Assembly (NCBI GenBank): GCA_949948775.1
Contig: CATLHC010000003.1
Span: 1 to 64,000 of the forward strand
Source of the DNA: an uncultured Oscillospiraceae bacterium
Lineage (GTDB): Bacteria; Bacillota; Clostridia; Oscillospirales; Oscillospiraceae
Reading direction: 5' to 3'
Length of the DNA: 64,000 nt
In this document: positions 28,745 through 38,848 of the stretch, in pieces
Position numbering within the stretch: the first letter of the stretch is position 1
Layout: every line of letters starts with the position of its first letter
The notes under the pieces: model-generated
Database searches by the model: none
What the model was told of the DNA's origin: nothing
What the model saw: only the letters and a program-made list of their open reading frames with translations
Program-made: the position numbers and the translations under genes

Positions 28745-29242
28745 TTAGAAAGGCAGGTCGCCGTCGTCGTCGGCCAGCTCCGCGAACTGGTCGCCGCCGG
28801 ACGGGACGCCGTAATCGGGGGGCGCGGAGGGGGCTTGACGGCCGCCGTAGCTGCCGCCTCCGCCATAGCTTCCGCCGCGGTCGCCATAGCTGTTGCTGTA
28901 GCTGCCGCCGTCGCCGTCCCGCTTGGAATCTCCGAAGTAGACGTTGTCGGCCACCACCTCGGCGGTGGTGCGGCGGTTGCCCTCCTTGTCGGTCCACTCC
29001 CGGATCTGGAGCCGCCCCTCCACCACGGCCATGCGGCCCTTGGAAAAGTAACGGCTGACGAACTCGCCGGTGGAGCGCCAGGCCACCACGTCGATCCAGT
29101 CGGTGGCGCGCTCGCCGGTGTTTTTGTCCTTGAAATCCCGGTCCACCGCCAGGCGGAAGCTGGCGACGGGGGTGCCGGTCTGGGTGTGGCGCAGCTCGGG
29201 ATCACGGGCCAGGCGGCCCATGATGACGATGTGATTGAGCAT
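28745..29242 (-). CDS. ssb: Single-stranded DNA-binding protein
   Basis: MLNHIVIMGRLARDPELR; acidic DDDGDLPF tail. Confidence 0.96.
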   Translation of the reverse strand: MLNHIVIMGRLARDPELRHTQTGTPVASFRLAVDRDFKDKNTGERATDWIDVVAWRSTGEFVSRYFSKGRMAVVEGRLQIREWTDKEGNRRTTAEVVADNVYFGDSKRDGDGGSYSNSYGDRGGSYGGGGSYGGRQAPSAPPDYGVPSGGDQFAELADDDGDLPF

Positions 29243-29255
29243 GTTGTTCTCCCTC

Positions 29256-29552
29256 TCAGGCGTTCTTCGCCACGATGATGGAACGCATGACGCTGACGTT
29301 GATGCGCATCAGACGGTCCAGCTCGGCGGGGAACGCGGGATCGGCGGAGAAGGTCATCAGGACGTAGTAGCCCTCCTCCAGATCGTTGATGGGGTAGGCC
29401 AGACGGCGCTTGCCCCACTCGTCCACCTCGGTCACGGTGCCGCGGCCCTCGGCCAGCTCCTTAAAGCGGGCCACCAGGGCGGCGGTCTCCTCCTCGCCCA
29501 GGGTGGGGTTGAGGACGTAGAGCACCTCGTAATTGCCGCTCACTTTTGCCAT
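29256..29552 (-). CDS. rpsF: 30S ribosomal protein S6
   Basis: YEVLYVLNPTL, WGKRRLAYPI. Confidence 0.96.
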   Translation of the reverse strand: MAKVSGNYEVLYVLNPTLGEEETAALVARFKELAEGRGTVTEVDEWGKRRLAYPINDLEEGYYVLMTFSADPAFPAELDRLMRINVSVMRSIIVAKNA

Positions 29553-29675
29553 TGTGTTTGCACCTCCTTATGGTCTTATGGCCTCCGGCCGCACCGGAGG
29601 CAAGGATGTTGTTGTCGTGCGCGCAATGGGCGCAGACTAAATTAGTATACACGAAAACCGGCCTTTGTCAAGGGG

Positions 29676-32036
29676 TCAGGGGGTGTTTTCCTCGGATTTT
29701 TCCGGGTTTTCCCGATTTTCGGCCTGGGCGGGCCTGCCCCAGAGGTAACGGAAGGCCAGCCGCTTCACCGGGCTGAGCTGGGCGCACAGCCGCGCCCGCT
29801 CCCGGTCCGCCAGGCCGCGCAGCTCGGCCAGCTCCTCTGGGGTGAGGGTGTGCTGGCTGAATTTGGCCTTTTGGGCCAGATCCACAGCCCGCTCGTCCAC
29901 CCGTCCTCCCCAGCGCTCCAGGCGGCGCAGGCAGCCGTAGGCGTACAGCGCGGCCTTATTGCGGTCGGGGGAGGACAGCCGTTTGGCTCGGAGCTTTTTG
30001 GGCAGCCGCTGCCCCAGCCAGAGCAGGACCAACGCGCCCGCGATGGCGGCCAGGGCCTTGAGGACGGCAGACAGCGCGGCCACGCCGGGGCTGTCCGCCG
30101 GGCCGTCAACCGCTGCGGAAGGCTCCGCGCTGGGCGCTGCGGAGGCGCCGGGCTCCGGGGTGGGGGTGGGCGCGGGGGATTCGCTCTCCTGCGCGCTGTC
30201 GGAGGGGGTGGGAGAGGGCGCGGCGTCCCCGTGGCCGTACCACTGGAAGGCGGCGGCGGGGGTGACCTCCACGGGATACCAGCCGAAGCCGCTTACCCAG
30301 ACCTCCACCCAGGCGTGGGCGGCGCGGTCGGGTACGTCGGCCTGCTGTCCGGGCAGGCAGTCCGCCGTAAAGCCGCTGACATACCGGGCGGGGACGCCCA
30401 CGGCGCGCAGCATCAGCGCGGCGGCGGAGGCGTAGTGCATGCAGTAGCCCCGATGGCTGTCGCGGAGGAAATACAGCACCGGATCCGTTCCCTCGGGGGC
30501 GGCGGGGACCTGGGGGTCGTATTGACACAGTGCGTCCAAGATGGCGGCTACCCGCCGGGCCGCCCCCACAGGGTCGGCTGCAGCTAGAAATTCATCGTCA
30601 TATTCTATGACGGCGTCCGCCCAGGCGACGGTCCCGCCGCCAATGGGTCTGGGGTAAAGCCCATTCTGAAGGCACAGCTCCTCCAGCGGCTCCCGCAGCT
30701 CGTCGGGCACGTCCAAATAGCGCTCCCGGAGCAGGCTGTAGTAGGCCCGCTCCGCCCGCAGGGCGCCGTTGGAGGGATAGCGCTCCCCAAAGGCCACGGT
30801 AAAGCTGCGCTGGCCCTGGAGGCGGGCGAAATAGGTGTCCTCCACCGGCAGCATCCCCAGCTCCACCCACTTCTGGTCGTCCGGGTAGTAGGGGACGTAG
30901 ACGCAGGACCCGGACGCCCCCGTGTTTTCCACCGTGGCGGTGTACCGCGCCCCCTGTACCCCCTGAAGGGCGGGGAAGAGCAGAGGGGAGGGAATGTTGT
31001 CCGGATCGGTGTTCATCAGGTCCAGGTAGTGGTTCTGGTAGGCTCCTTCGGGCAGAGCGGACCAGACGCCGTCCTCATAGACGGCCAGGGAGGTGCCCCG
31101 CAGGTACAGCCGCCCCTCATAATCTGTGTCTACCCGCAGCACCGTCCGCCCGGTGTAGTTCAGCGGACCGGCGTCGGCCAGGTCCGCCTCGTCCGCCGCG
31201 CCCACGTAGGTGGTGACGCCTGGGAAGGGGCCGTCCCACTGGGAGAAGAAGTCGGAAAAGCGGCTGGTGGCGTTGTACAGCCCCGCCTCCATGCGCAGGG
31301 TCCACCGGGGCCGGGAGTAGCCCTCTTGGGGAAAGGCCAGGCTGACAGCGGCCAGCACGACGAACACGCAGCCCAGCGCCGTCAGGGTCAGCTTGCCCCG
31401 GCCCGAGGGGGCGGCCCATTTACACAAATCGCACAGCAGCATGGCGCACCAGCAGGCGCACAGGGCCATAAAGGCGGGCCAGCCGGGGTACAGGTCGGCC
31501 AGCAGCCCGGGGAGCAGCGGGGGCAGGGTGAAAAGGACCACCACCCACCAGCGCTTGGCCCGGACCACGGCCCAGCCCAGGACCAGGGCCAGCAGTGCCA
31601 ACGCCAGGACGAGGAACAGCTGAATGGCGGAGGGCATGGCCGAAAGGGGGAGGTCGGGATCATATTCAAAGGTCCACCCCCAGGACACCCGCAGGGAGAA
31701 AATGGCGGTGATGATATGAATGGTGATTCCGGCGCCGTGGACCGCTGTCTCCCAATTCAGCGCCGCAGCCGCCCCGATGAGAAGGGCCAGCCCGCCCGCC
31801 GCCACCCAACGGAACCAGGGCAGCGACCAGGCGGCCAGGGACAGCAGGGCAAACAGCGCGGCCAGCAGAAAAAAGCTGGGCCACTGGGCGGCGCACGGGT
31901 CCAGAGGAGTGGCCCCCAGGCCGTGGTTGGTATATAGGGTCAGGAAGGAGCCGGTGAAGCCCACCAGAGCGCACAGCAGCAGCAGGCCGTCCCCCGCGAC
32001 GGTCAGGGGGGAGACGCGGATTTTGAATTCAGCCAC
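29676..32036 (-). CDS. Membrane protein with transglutaminase-like domain (TgpA-like)
   Basis: N-terminal TMs; GYCMHYASAAALMLRAVGVPARYVSGF; AHAWVEVW. Confidence 0.88.
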   Translation of the reverse strand: MAEFKIRVSPLTVAGDGLLLLCALVGFTGSFLTLYTNHGLGATPLDPCAAQWPSFFLLAALFALLSLAAWSLPWFRWVAAGGLALLIGAAAALNWETAVHGAGITIHIITAIFSLRVSWGWTFEYDPDLPLSAMPSAIQLFLVLALALLALVLGWAVVRAKRWWVVVLFTLPPLLPGLLADLYPGWPAFMALCACWCAMLLCDLCKWAAPSGRGKLTLTALGCVFVVLAAVSLAFPQEGYSRPRWTLRMEAGLYNATSRFSDFFSQWDGPFPGVTTYVGAADEADLADAGPLNYTGRTVLRVDTDYEGRLYLRGTSLAVYEDGVWSALPEGAYQNHYLDLMNTDPDNIPSPLLFPALQGVQGARYTATVENTGASGSCVYVPYYPDDQKWVELGMLPVEDTYFARLQGQRSFTVAFGERYPSNGALRAERAYYSLLRERYLDVPDELREPLEELCLQNGLYPRPIGGGTVAWADAVIEYDDEFLAAADPVGAARRVAAILDALCQYDPQVPAAPEGTDPVLYFLRDSHRGYCMHYASAAALMLRAVGVPARYVSGFTADCLPGQQADVPDRAAHAWVEVWVSGFGWYPVEVTPAAAFQWYGHGDAAPSPTPSDSAQESESPAPTPTPEPGASAAPSAEPSAAVDGPADSPGVAALSAVLKALAAIAGALVLLWLGQRLPKKLRAKRLSSPDRNKAALYAYGCLRRLERWGGRVDERAVDLAQKAKFSQHTLTPEELAELRGLADRERARLCAQLSPVKRLAFRYLWGRPAQAENRENPEKSEENTP

Positions 32037-33030
32037 GGCCGTCGCCTCCCTCCAAGGTGATGTGAAGGCGGAACACCGGGCCGCCGGGTCCGCGCAGCAG
32101 GTCCGGGAGGTCGTCCAGGGCGGGGCCCTTGACGGGGGCCGGGGTGCCCAGCAGGCTCAGCAGGCAGTCGGTGAGCTGCTTTTCGTCGGATATGGTGTGC
32201 AGCTGCGGCTGACCGTCCCTGTCCAGCCACAGCACGGCGTGAGCCCGCTGAACGCCCAGCAGGGCGCGGCTCATCCCCAGCAACCGGTCTAAAAGCCTGT
32301 CCAGCTCCTCCGGGGCGCCGAAGCGGTCCAGGGTGAGCAGAGGCAGGGGGATCAGTGTCTCCGCCCGCTCCCGGACGATGAGCTCGTCCCACTTGGAGGA
32401 CAGCTTCCAGTGTATCGCTCGCATGGGGTCGCCGGGGCGGTATTCCCGCAGGTCGTAGTCCTCCCCCGGCCCCGTCCGAGCGGCGCTGAGGGGGGAGGGA
32501 CGGGAGCCCTGGCCCTCGGGGATGGCGGGAAGCTCCGCATCCGCCGGGACGGGAAGACACAAAATCCGGGCGAATCGGGGCACGGCCACCGGCATACGGA
32601 ACAGCCCCAGGTAATCGTACACCTTGGCCCGGTCCGCCCGCAGCTCCAAAAGACCGCAGTGGGCGGTGGAGGCGGCCAGCTCCATCGGGCGGCGGCGGGC
32701 GATGCCCGACAGGACGAGCTGATGGGACTGCCGCTGGCCGGTGAGCAGGTTTTCCTCTGTGAGCCGGATATTAAGCCGGGACAGCGGCAGGCTGGTGGGG
32801 GACTCAATGGATATCAGCCACCGGGCGGGCTGACCCCGTTCCGAAGCGGCGGGGGCGGCGGACAGCTCCAGGGCGCACCCCAGCATCCCCGGCAGGGACA
32901 GGGCCAGGGACAGCAGGGGCAGGGCGATACACAGGCACAGCAGGAAGTGGGCCAGGTAGTTCTCGTTGGTGATTTGGAACAGCAGCACGCCCGACAGGGT
33001 GAGGGCGTAGATCAGGCGGCGGAAAGCCAT
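32029..33030 (-). CDS. DUF58 domain protein
   Basis: GEDYDLREYRPGDPMRAIHWKLSSK motif; start set at MAFRRLIY. Confidence 0.88.
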   Translation of the reverse strand: MAFRRLIYALTLSGVLLFQITNENYLAHFLLCLCIALPLLSLALSLPGMLGCALELSAAPAASERGQPARWLISIESPTSLPLSRLNIRLTEENLLTGQRQSHQLVLSGIARRRPMELAASTAHCGLLELRADRAKVYDYLGLFRMPVAVPRFARILCLPVPADAELPAIPEGQGSRPSPLSAARTGPGEDYDLREYRPGDPMRAIHWKLSSKWDELIVRERAETLIPLPLLTLDRFGAPEELDRLLDRLLGMSRALLGVQRAHAVLWLDRDGQPQLHTISDEKQLTDCLLSLLGTPAPVKGPALDDLPDLLRGPGGPVFRLHITLEGGDGRG

Positions 33031-33035
33031 GGCGC

Positions 33036-33983
33036 TTACCGGAGACGGGGGGCGCGGGTGGCGCCCAGCACCTCGGCGGCGATGGCCATGGCCCGCTGAG
33101 CACCTCCCGCCGCACCGGCTGGGAGAACCAGCCGGTGGGCGACGGCATCCACCCAGACATATTTTACGTCCTCGGGGATCACATAATCCCGTCCCCGCAG
33201 AAAGGCGGAGGCCCGGCACAGGCCGGCCAGGGAGATGGCCGCCCGGGGGCTGGCGCCCTGGGCCAGCTGGGGGTGGCTGCGGGTGGCCCGGACCAGGCGG
33301 AGGATGTAGTCGAGAATGGCGTCGTCCACGAACACACGATCCGCCAGGTCCCGCATGTGGGCCAGCTGCGCCCGGTCCACCACCTGGGCCACCGACTCCA
33401 TCACGCTGCCCCGCATTTTGCGCTGGAGCAGCTCCATCTCGTCCGCCGGGGCGGGGTAGCCCATGGTCAGGCGCAGGGCGAAGCGGTCCAGCTGGGAGTC
33501 GGGCAGCAGCTGGGTGCCGGAGGCCCCCGCCGGGTTCTGGGTGGCGATGACCAGGAAGGGCTCCGGAATGGGGTGGGCCGTGCCGTCCACCGTCACCCGG
33601 CCCTCCTCCATGGCCTCCAGCAGGGCGGACTGGGTGCGGCTGGTGGCCCGGTTGAGTTCATCGGCCAAAAACAGGTTGCACAGCAGCGCGCCGGGCTGAT
33701 ATTCCATCTGCCCGGTGGTTTTGTTGTAGAGGGAGAAGCCGGTTAGGTCCGAGGGCATCACGTCGGGGGTAAACTGCACCCGGTTGTAGGAAAGACCCAG
33801 GGCTTTGGAGAAGGCGATGGCCATGGTGGTTTTGCCCACGCCGGGGATGTCCTCCAGCAGAACGTGGCCCCGTGCCAGAATGGCCAGCAGGGTTTTGACC
33901 ACGGCCTCATCCTTGCCCACCACGGCCTTTTTCACTTCATTGACCACCTGGGCGGCCAGCTGATTTTCATGCATTGCTGTCAC
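33036..33983 (-). CDS. MoxR-family AAA ATPase
   Basis: LLEDIPGVGKTTMA, NRATSRTQSALLEAMEEG, FLVIATQNP. Confidence 0.93.
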   Translation of the reverse strand: MTAMHENQLAAQVVNEVKKAVVGKDEAVVKTLLAILARGHVLLEDIPGVGKTTMAIAFSKALGLSYNRVQFTPDVMPSDLTGFSLYNKTTGQMEYQPGALLCNLFLADELNRATSRTQSALLEAMEEGRVTVDGTAHPIPEPFLVIATQNPAGASGTQLLPDSQLDRFALRLTMGYPAPADEMELLQRKMRGSVMESVAQVVDRAQLAHMRDLADRVFVDDAILDYILRLVRATRSHPQLAQGASPRAAISLAGLCRASAFLRGRDYVIPEDVKYVWVDAVAHRLVLPAGAAGGAQRAMAIAAEVLGATRAPRLR

Positions 33984-34015
33984 TTCCTAGGGAAAAGTTA
34001 TCTGCTATTATATCA

Positions 34016-34052
34016 AAAACAGGGGGCTTGAACAACCCCCTGTTTTCTGTGC
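34016..34052 (-). terminator. Terminator of infC-rpmI-rplT
   Basis: aaaaacagggggcttgaacaaccccctgtttt. Confidence 0.9.
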
Positions 34053-34056
34053 TTAT

Positions 34057-34413
34057 TTATGCCAGCTTGGCCTTGGCCATGTCGGTGAGCTGGGTGAAGG
34101 CGGCCTTGTCATTGACGGCCAGCTCGGCCAGCATCTTGCGGTTGATCTCCACGCCGGCCAGCTTCAGGCCGTGCATAAAGGTGGAGTAGTTCATGCCGTT
34201 CATCTTGCACCCGGCGCTGATGCGGGCGATCCACAGCTGGCGGAAGTCACGCTTCTTCAGCCGGCGGCCCACGTAGGCGTACTGCAGGGACTTCATCACC
34301 TGCTCGTTGGCCATCTTGTAGTGCTTGCTCTTGGCGCCCCAGTAGCCCTTGGCCAGCTTGAGGATCTTATTCCTTCTCTTGCGCGTCATCATCGCGCCTT
34401 TGACTCGTGCCAT
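34057..34413 (-). CDS. rplT: 50S ribosomal protein L20
   Basis: [29 protein letters not shown]. Confidence 0.97.
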   Translation of the reverse strand: MARVKGAMMTRKRRNKILKLAKGYWGAKSKHYKMANEQVMKSLQYAYVGRRLKKRDFRQLWIARISAGCKMNGMNYSTFMHGLKLAGVEINRKMLAELAVNDKAAFTQLTDMAKAKLA

Positions 34414-34460
34414 TGTTGTTCAGCCTCCTGTATTGAGTGAAATATGATATTGTCCCTTGA

Positions 34461-34664
34461 TTATTTATAGGGGACCATGCGCTTGATGGTGGCCGCGTTG
34501 GTCACGTCGGCGTAGCCGCCTTTGCGGAGGCTTCTCTTGAGCTTGCGGGTCTTGCCGTGGCCGTTGAGCAGGTGGCTCTTGTTGGCGTGGGCGCGCTTGA
34601 CCTTCCCGTTCTTGGTCAGATTGAAACGCTTCTTGGCGCCGCTGTGGGTTTTCACTTTAGGCAT
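34461..34664 (-). CDS. rpmI: 50S ribosomal protein L35
   Basis: [17 protein letters not shown]; start corrected from listed 34859. Confidence 0.97.
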   Translation of the reverse strand: MPKVKTHSGAKKRFNLTKNGKVKRAHANKSHLLNGHGKTRKLKRSLRKGGYADVTNAATIKRMVPYK

Positions 34665-34762
34665 GGCGGTTGTCTCCTTTTCGTAGTTGATGGTGTCACG
34701 CTTCGCGTGCGGCTGGACGCGCGTTCGCTTTCGATCCCTCGCGGCCGCCCGCTCCGCGCTCC

Positions 34763-35296
34763 TTACTTGTTGGTCTTCGCGCTCTTGGCGGACAGGAAAA
34801 TGCTCATGTGCCGGCCCTCCAGCTTGGGCTCCTTGTCCAGCACGGCCAGCTCGCCGCACTGCTCGGCGAAGTCCAGCAGCAGCTTCCTGCCGATGTCGGT
34901 GTGGGCCATCTCCCGGCCCCGGAAGCGGACGGTGACCTTCACCCGGTTGCCCTCCGCCAAAAACTTCTGGGCGTTGCGCAGCTTGGTGTTGAAGTCGCCG
35001 ATGTCGATGCCGGGGGACATCCGCACCTCCTTGATCTCCACCACGTGCTGGTTCTTTTTGGCCTCCTTTTCCCGTTTGGCCTGCTCAAAGCGGTACTTGC
35101 CGTAGTCCATGAGCTTGCACACAGGGGGGGTGGCGGTGGGAGAGATCTTGACCAGGTCCAGTCCGGCCTCGTCGGCGCGGACCTGAGCCTCCCGGGCGGA
35201 CATGACGCCCAGCTGGGCGCCGTCGGCGCCGATGAGCCGCACCTCCCGGTCGCGGATTTCCTCGTTGATCTGATGAGCCGTGTTAGCTATGGTCAC
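34763..35296 (-). CDS. infC: Translation initiation factor IF-3 (GTG start)
   Basis: [24 protein letters not shown]; ggaggtgcGTG. Confidence 0.96.
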   Translation of the reverse strand: MTIANTAHQINEEIRDREVRLIGADGAQLGVMSAREAQVRADEAGLDLVKISPTATPPVCKLMDYGKYRFEQAKREKEAKKNQHVVEIKEVRMSPGIDIGDFNTKLRNAQKFLAEGNRVKVTVRFRGREMAHTDIGRKLLLDFAEQCGELAVLDKEPKLEGRHMSIFLSAKSAKTNK

Positions 35297-35455
35297 GCAC
35301 CTCCGTCATAAGAAATAAAATGCGCGGATGCATAAAGGCACCCGCGTCCACAACGAAACCCGCACGCTCCCCGTGCGGAGTTCACCATGTTAACCCCTTC
35401 GCCCGCGGCGGGAGGTGAGGACGGCGGCGCCATTCCTGCTTCCTTTTGCCCAAGT

Positions 35456-35484
35456 ATCATACCAGATGAAAGCCGGTTTGTCAA
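35456..35484 (-). promoter_or_regulatory. Promoter of infC operon
   Basis: Minus strand TTGACA (35484-35479), 17-bp spacer, TATGAT (35461-35456). Confidence 0.8.
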
Positions 35485-35548
35485 CAGCTTTTTTTTCCCT
35501 GCTCCAATATGGTATCATGTAGAAAAACCGCGAAAGGGGGACCGGGCC

Positions 35549-38500
35549 ATGCTGACGCTGCTGTACGCCCGAGCGGGACAGGATATCCGTGGGGAGTTGC
35601 TGGAACGGATGGGGGCGTCCCCCGCCCGGCGGCGTCTGCTTGTCGTGCCCGAGCAGTACTCCCATGAGAGCGAGCGGGCCATGTGCGCCGCGCTGGGAGG
35701 CGGGGCGTCCATGGAGTGCGAGGTGCTGTCATTTACCCGGCTGGCCGGGCGGCTCACCGATGCGGCCGGGGGCGGGGCCGCGCCCATGCTGGACGCAGGC
35801 GGGCGGATGCTGCTGATGTACGCCGCTTTGCGGAAAGTGTCCGACGCGCTGACCACCTACCGTGGGCCCTCCCGGAAACCGGCGTTTCTCACGGGCCTGC
35901 TGGCCACGGTGGATGAATGCCGTTCCTACCGGGTGGAGCCGGAGTCCCTCATCCGCGCCGGAGAGGAGCTGGGGGACCGCCAGGGGGACAAGCTCCGGGA
36001 CCTGGGCCTCATCTACGCAGCTTACCAGGCGCTGGAAGCCGAGGGCGCCGCCGATCCCCGAGGGCGGCTGGACCGGCTGGCCCGTCAGCTGGAGGACACC
36101 CGCTGGGGGGCGGGGATGGCCTTCTACGCTTACGGCTTCACCGATTTCACCCCCCAGGAGGAGCAGGTGCTGTCCGCGCTGATGGCCCAGGGGGAGCTGA
36201 CGGTGGCCTTTGTGTGCGATCCTGGAGACGACCCGGCGGGCGTCTTCCAGCCCGCGTTCCGGGCTGCGCGGCGGCTGAGCCGGCTGGCCAAGGATAATGG
36301 CGTATTTCTCCGGGAGGAGACGCTGGACCGCCCCCTTCCCCGCCATCCCTCCCTGGCCTTTTTGGAGCAAAACCTGTTTGGCCCCATGCCGGAAGCGTCC
36401 TGGCAGGGGAACTGTGCCGTCACCCGTATCGCCGCCGCCACACCAAGGCAGGAGGCGGAGTGGTGCGCTGCCGAAATTCTGCGCCTGCTGCGGGAGGAAA
36501 ACTACCGCTGCCGGGACATCGCCGTGTGCGCCCGGAAGCTGGATGGGTACGGGGAGCTCATCGAGAGTACCTTCGCCCGGTACGGGGTGCCGGTGTTCCT
36601 GTCCGCCATGGAGGACGTGCTGGAAAAGCCGGTGCTGGCTCTGGTCACCTCCGCCCTGGCCGCCGCGGCGGAGGACTATCCCTATGAGGAGCTGTTCCGC
36701 TACCTGAAAACGGGCCTGACGGGCGTCACGGACGAGGAGCGGGACCTGCTGGAAAACTACGCCCTGACCTGGGATTTGAAGGGCTCTGCCTGGACCCGGC
36801 AGAAGCCCTGGGACATGCATCCCGAGGGCTACGGGCGGGAGTTTTCCGAGGAGGATACGGCGTTCGTAGCCCGGCTGGACGAGCTGCGCCGCCGGGTCAT
36901 CGCGCCGCTGGAGAGGCTGCGGAAGGGCAAGGACAAGACAGGGAAAGGCCGTGCCCTTGCCCTCTATCAGCTGCTGGACGACATCGATCTGCCCACCCGT
37001 CTGGCCCAGCGGGCGGACAGCCTGGAGCAGCGGGGCGACCGGAACACCGCTGCCCAGTACCGCCAGCTGTGGGACATCCTGGTGGGCGGGCTGGAGCAGT
37101 GCGCCCTCTTGCTGGAGGACACCGAGCTGGAGCTGGACGAGTTCTCCCGGTTGTTCTCCCTGGTGCTGAGCCAGTACGACGTGGGGGCCATCCCCGTGTC
37201 CCTGGACGCGGTGACGGTGGGTGACGCGCCCCGCATGGCCCACAAGGAGGTGAAGGCGCTGTTCCTGCTGGGGGCGGACAGCGATTCCATCCCCGACCGC
37301 GCCCTCTCCCCGGGGTTGTTTTCCGACCAGGACCGGGACGTTTTGGCCGCCATGGAGGTGGAGCTGGCTCCCCGGCAGGAGGACAAGCTGCGCCGGGAGA
37401 TGACCATCGCCTACGAGACCTGCACCCGTCCCTCTAAGCGCTTGTACGTCAGCTGTGCCGCTGGGTCGGGGGATAACCAGAAAACGCCCTGCTTCCTCTG
37501 GGAGCGGCTGGCGGCGCTGTTTCCGGACGCCCCCGTGGTGGACGGCGGGGACCCCATGGCCCGCTTGTCCGCGCCGGACGCGGCGCTGGAGCTGGCGGGC
37601 CGGGACCCGGCCGTGGCCGCCGCCCTGCGGCAGGTGCCGGGGCTGGCCCCGCGGGTGGACCGCATCCAAAGCGCCGCCGGCTGGCGGCGGGGGCGGCTGT
37701 CCCGGCTGGCGGTGGACGCGCTGTTCGGCCCGGTGGTGCCCATGTCGGCCACCCGGCTGGACTTGGTCAATTCCTGCCATTTCAGCCACTTCCTCCGCTT
37801 CGGCCTGGACGCAAAGCCCCGGCAGAGGGCGGCGTTCCGGCCCTCGGACTACGGCACCTTTGTCCACGACGTGCTGGAAAACACCCTGCGCGCGGCAAAG
37901 GACGCGGGGGTTTCGCTGGACGACGCGGATGAGGTGCGCCGCCTGTCCCGGCAGGCCGCCGACCGCTACGAGCGGGAGGTGCTGGCGGGGCTGGAGGACG
38001 AGCCCGCCCGGTTCCGCTATCTCTTTGCGCGGATGAAGGGAGCGGCGCTGACGGTGGTGCAGAGTGTGGCGGCGGAGCTGTCCGTCTCCGATTTTGCCCC
38101 CGCCGCCTTCGAGCTGGGCTTCGGGCCGGGGAAGGAGCTGCCCCCGGTGGAGGTGGAACAGGGGGTCCGCCTGCGCCTCACCGGCTTCGTGGACCGGGTG
38201 GATGAGTGGCTGCACAACGGGAAGCGCTATCTGCGGGTGGTGGACTACAAGACGGGCAAAAAGAGCTTCGACTTCGCTGACGTGGAGGACGGGCGGGGCC
38301 TTCAAATGCTGCTGTACCTCTTCGCCCTCAGCCGGGAGGGGGAGCGGGTGCTGGGCCCTGGGGAGATCGTCCCGGCGGGGGTGCTGTACGTCCCGGCCCG
38401 CACGCCGCTGGTGGACGGCGAGCGTGGGATGACCGACGAGGAGATTCAAAAATCCCGTGACAGGCTGCTGCGCCGCCAGGGGCTGGTGCTGGATGATCCC

Positions 38501-38848
38501 GAGGTGCTGTCCGCCATGGAGCACGGGGACAAGAGTTACCGCTTCCTGCCCGTCAGTACGGGCCGGGGCGGCACGGATTATCTGGTCACTCCGGACCAGA
38601 TGGAGGCGCTGGACGGGTACATCACCGCGTCCCTGCGCCGCGCCGCCGGGGAGCTGGCCCAGGGCAACATCGACGCCGACCCCTACTGGCACAACGCGGA
38701 CAAAAACCCCTGCCACTGGTGCGACTATCGGGCGGCGTGCCATTTTGAGGAGGGCTGCGGCGACCTGCGGCGGTTCCGGCGGGGGGTCAGCGCCAAGGAG
38801 TTCTGGCAGTGGATGAGGGAACGGGAGGAGGATGAGCATGGCCATTGA
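35549..38848 (+). CDS. addB: ATP-dependent helicase/nuclease subunit B
   Basis: Next to addA; LLVVPEQYSHESERAM; C-terminal CHWCDYRAAC cysteines; start at 35549 rather than listed 35387. Confidence 0.93.
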   Translation: MLTLLYARAGQDIRGELLERMGASPARRRLLVVPEQYSHESERAMCAALGGGASMECEVLSFTRLAGRLTDAAGGGAAPMLDAGGRMLLMYAALRKVSDALTTYRGPSRKPAFLTGLLATVDECRSYRVEPESLIRAGEELGDRQGDKLRDLGLIYAAYQALEAEGAADPRGRLDRLARQLEDTRWGAGMAFYAYGFTDFTPQEEQVLSALMAQGELTVAFVCDPGDDPAGVFQPAFRAARRLSRLAKDNGVFLREETLDRPLPRHPSLAFLEQNLFGPMPEASWQGNCAVTRIAAATPRQEAEWCAAEILRLLREENYRCRDIAVCARKLDGYGELIESTFARYGVPVFLSAMEDVLEKPVLALVTSALAAAAEDYPYEELFRYLKTGLTGVTDEERDLLENYALTWDLKGSAWTRQKPWDMHPEGYGREFSEEDTAFVARLDELRRRVIAPLERLRKGKDKTGKGRALALYQLLDDIDLPTRLAQRADSLEQRGDRNTAAQYRQLWDILVGGLEQCALLLEDTELELDEFSRLFSLVLSQYDVGAIPVSLDAVTVGDAPRMAHKEVKALFLLGADSDSIPDRALSPGLFSDQDRDVLAAMEVELAPRQEDKLRREMTIAYETCTRPSKRLYVSCAAGSGDNQKTPCFLWERLAALFPDAPVVDGGDPMARLSAPDAALELAGRDPAVAAALRQVPGLAPRVDRIQSAAGWRRGRLSRLAVDALFGPVVPMSATRLDLVNSCHFSHFLRFGLDAKPRQRAAFRPSDYGTFVHDVLENTLRAAKDAGVSLDDADEVRRLSRQAADRYEREVLAGLEDEPARFRYLFARMKGAALTVVQSVAAELSVSDFAPAAFELGFGPGKELPPVEVEQGVRLRLTGFVDRVDEWLHNGKRYLRVVDYKTGKKSFDFADVEDGRGLQMLLYLFALSREGERVLGPGEIVPAGVLYVPARTPLVDGERGMTDEEIQKSRDRLLRRQGLVLDDPEVLSAMEHGDKSYRFLPVSTGRGGTDYLVTPDQMEALDGYITASLRRAAGELAQGNIDADPYWHNADKNPCHWCDYRAACHFEEGCGDLRRFRRGVSAKEFWQWMREREEDEHGH

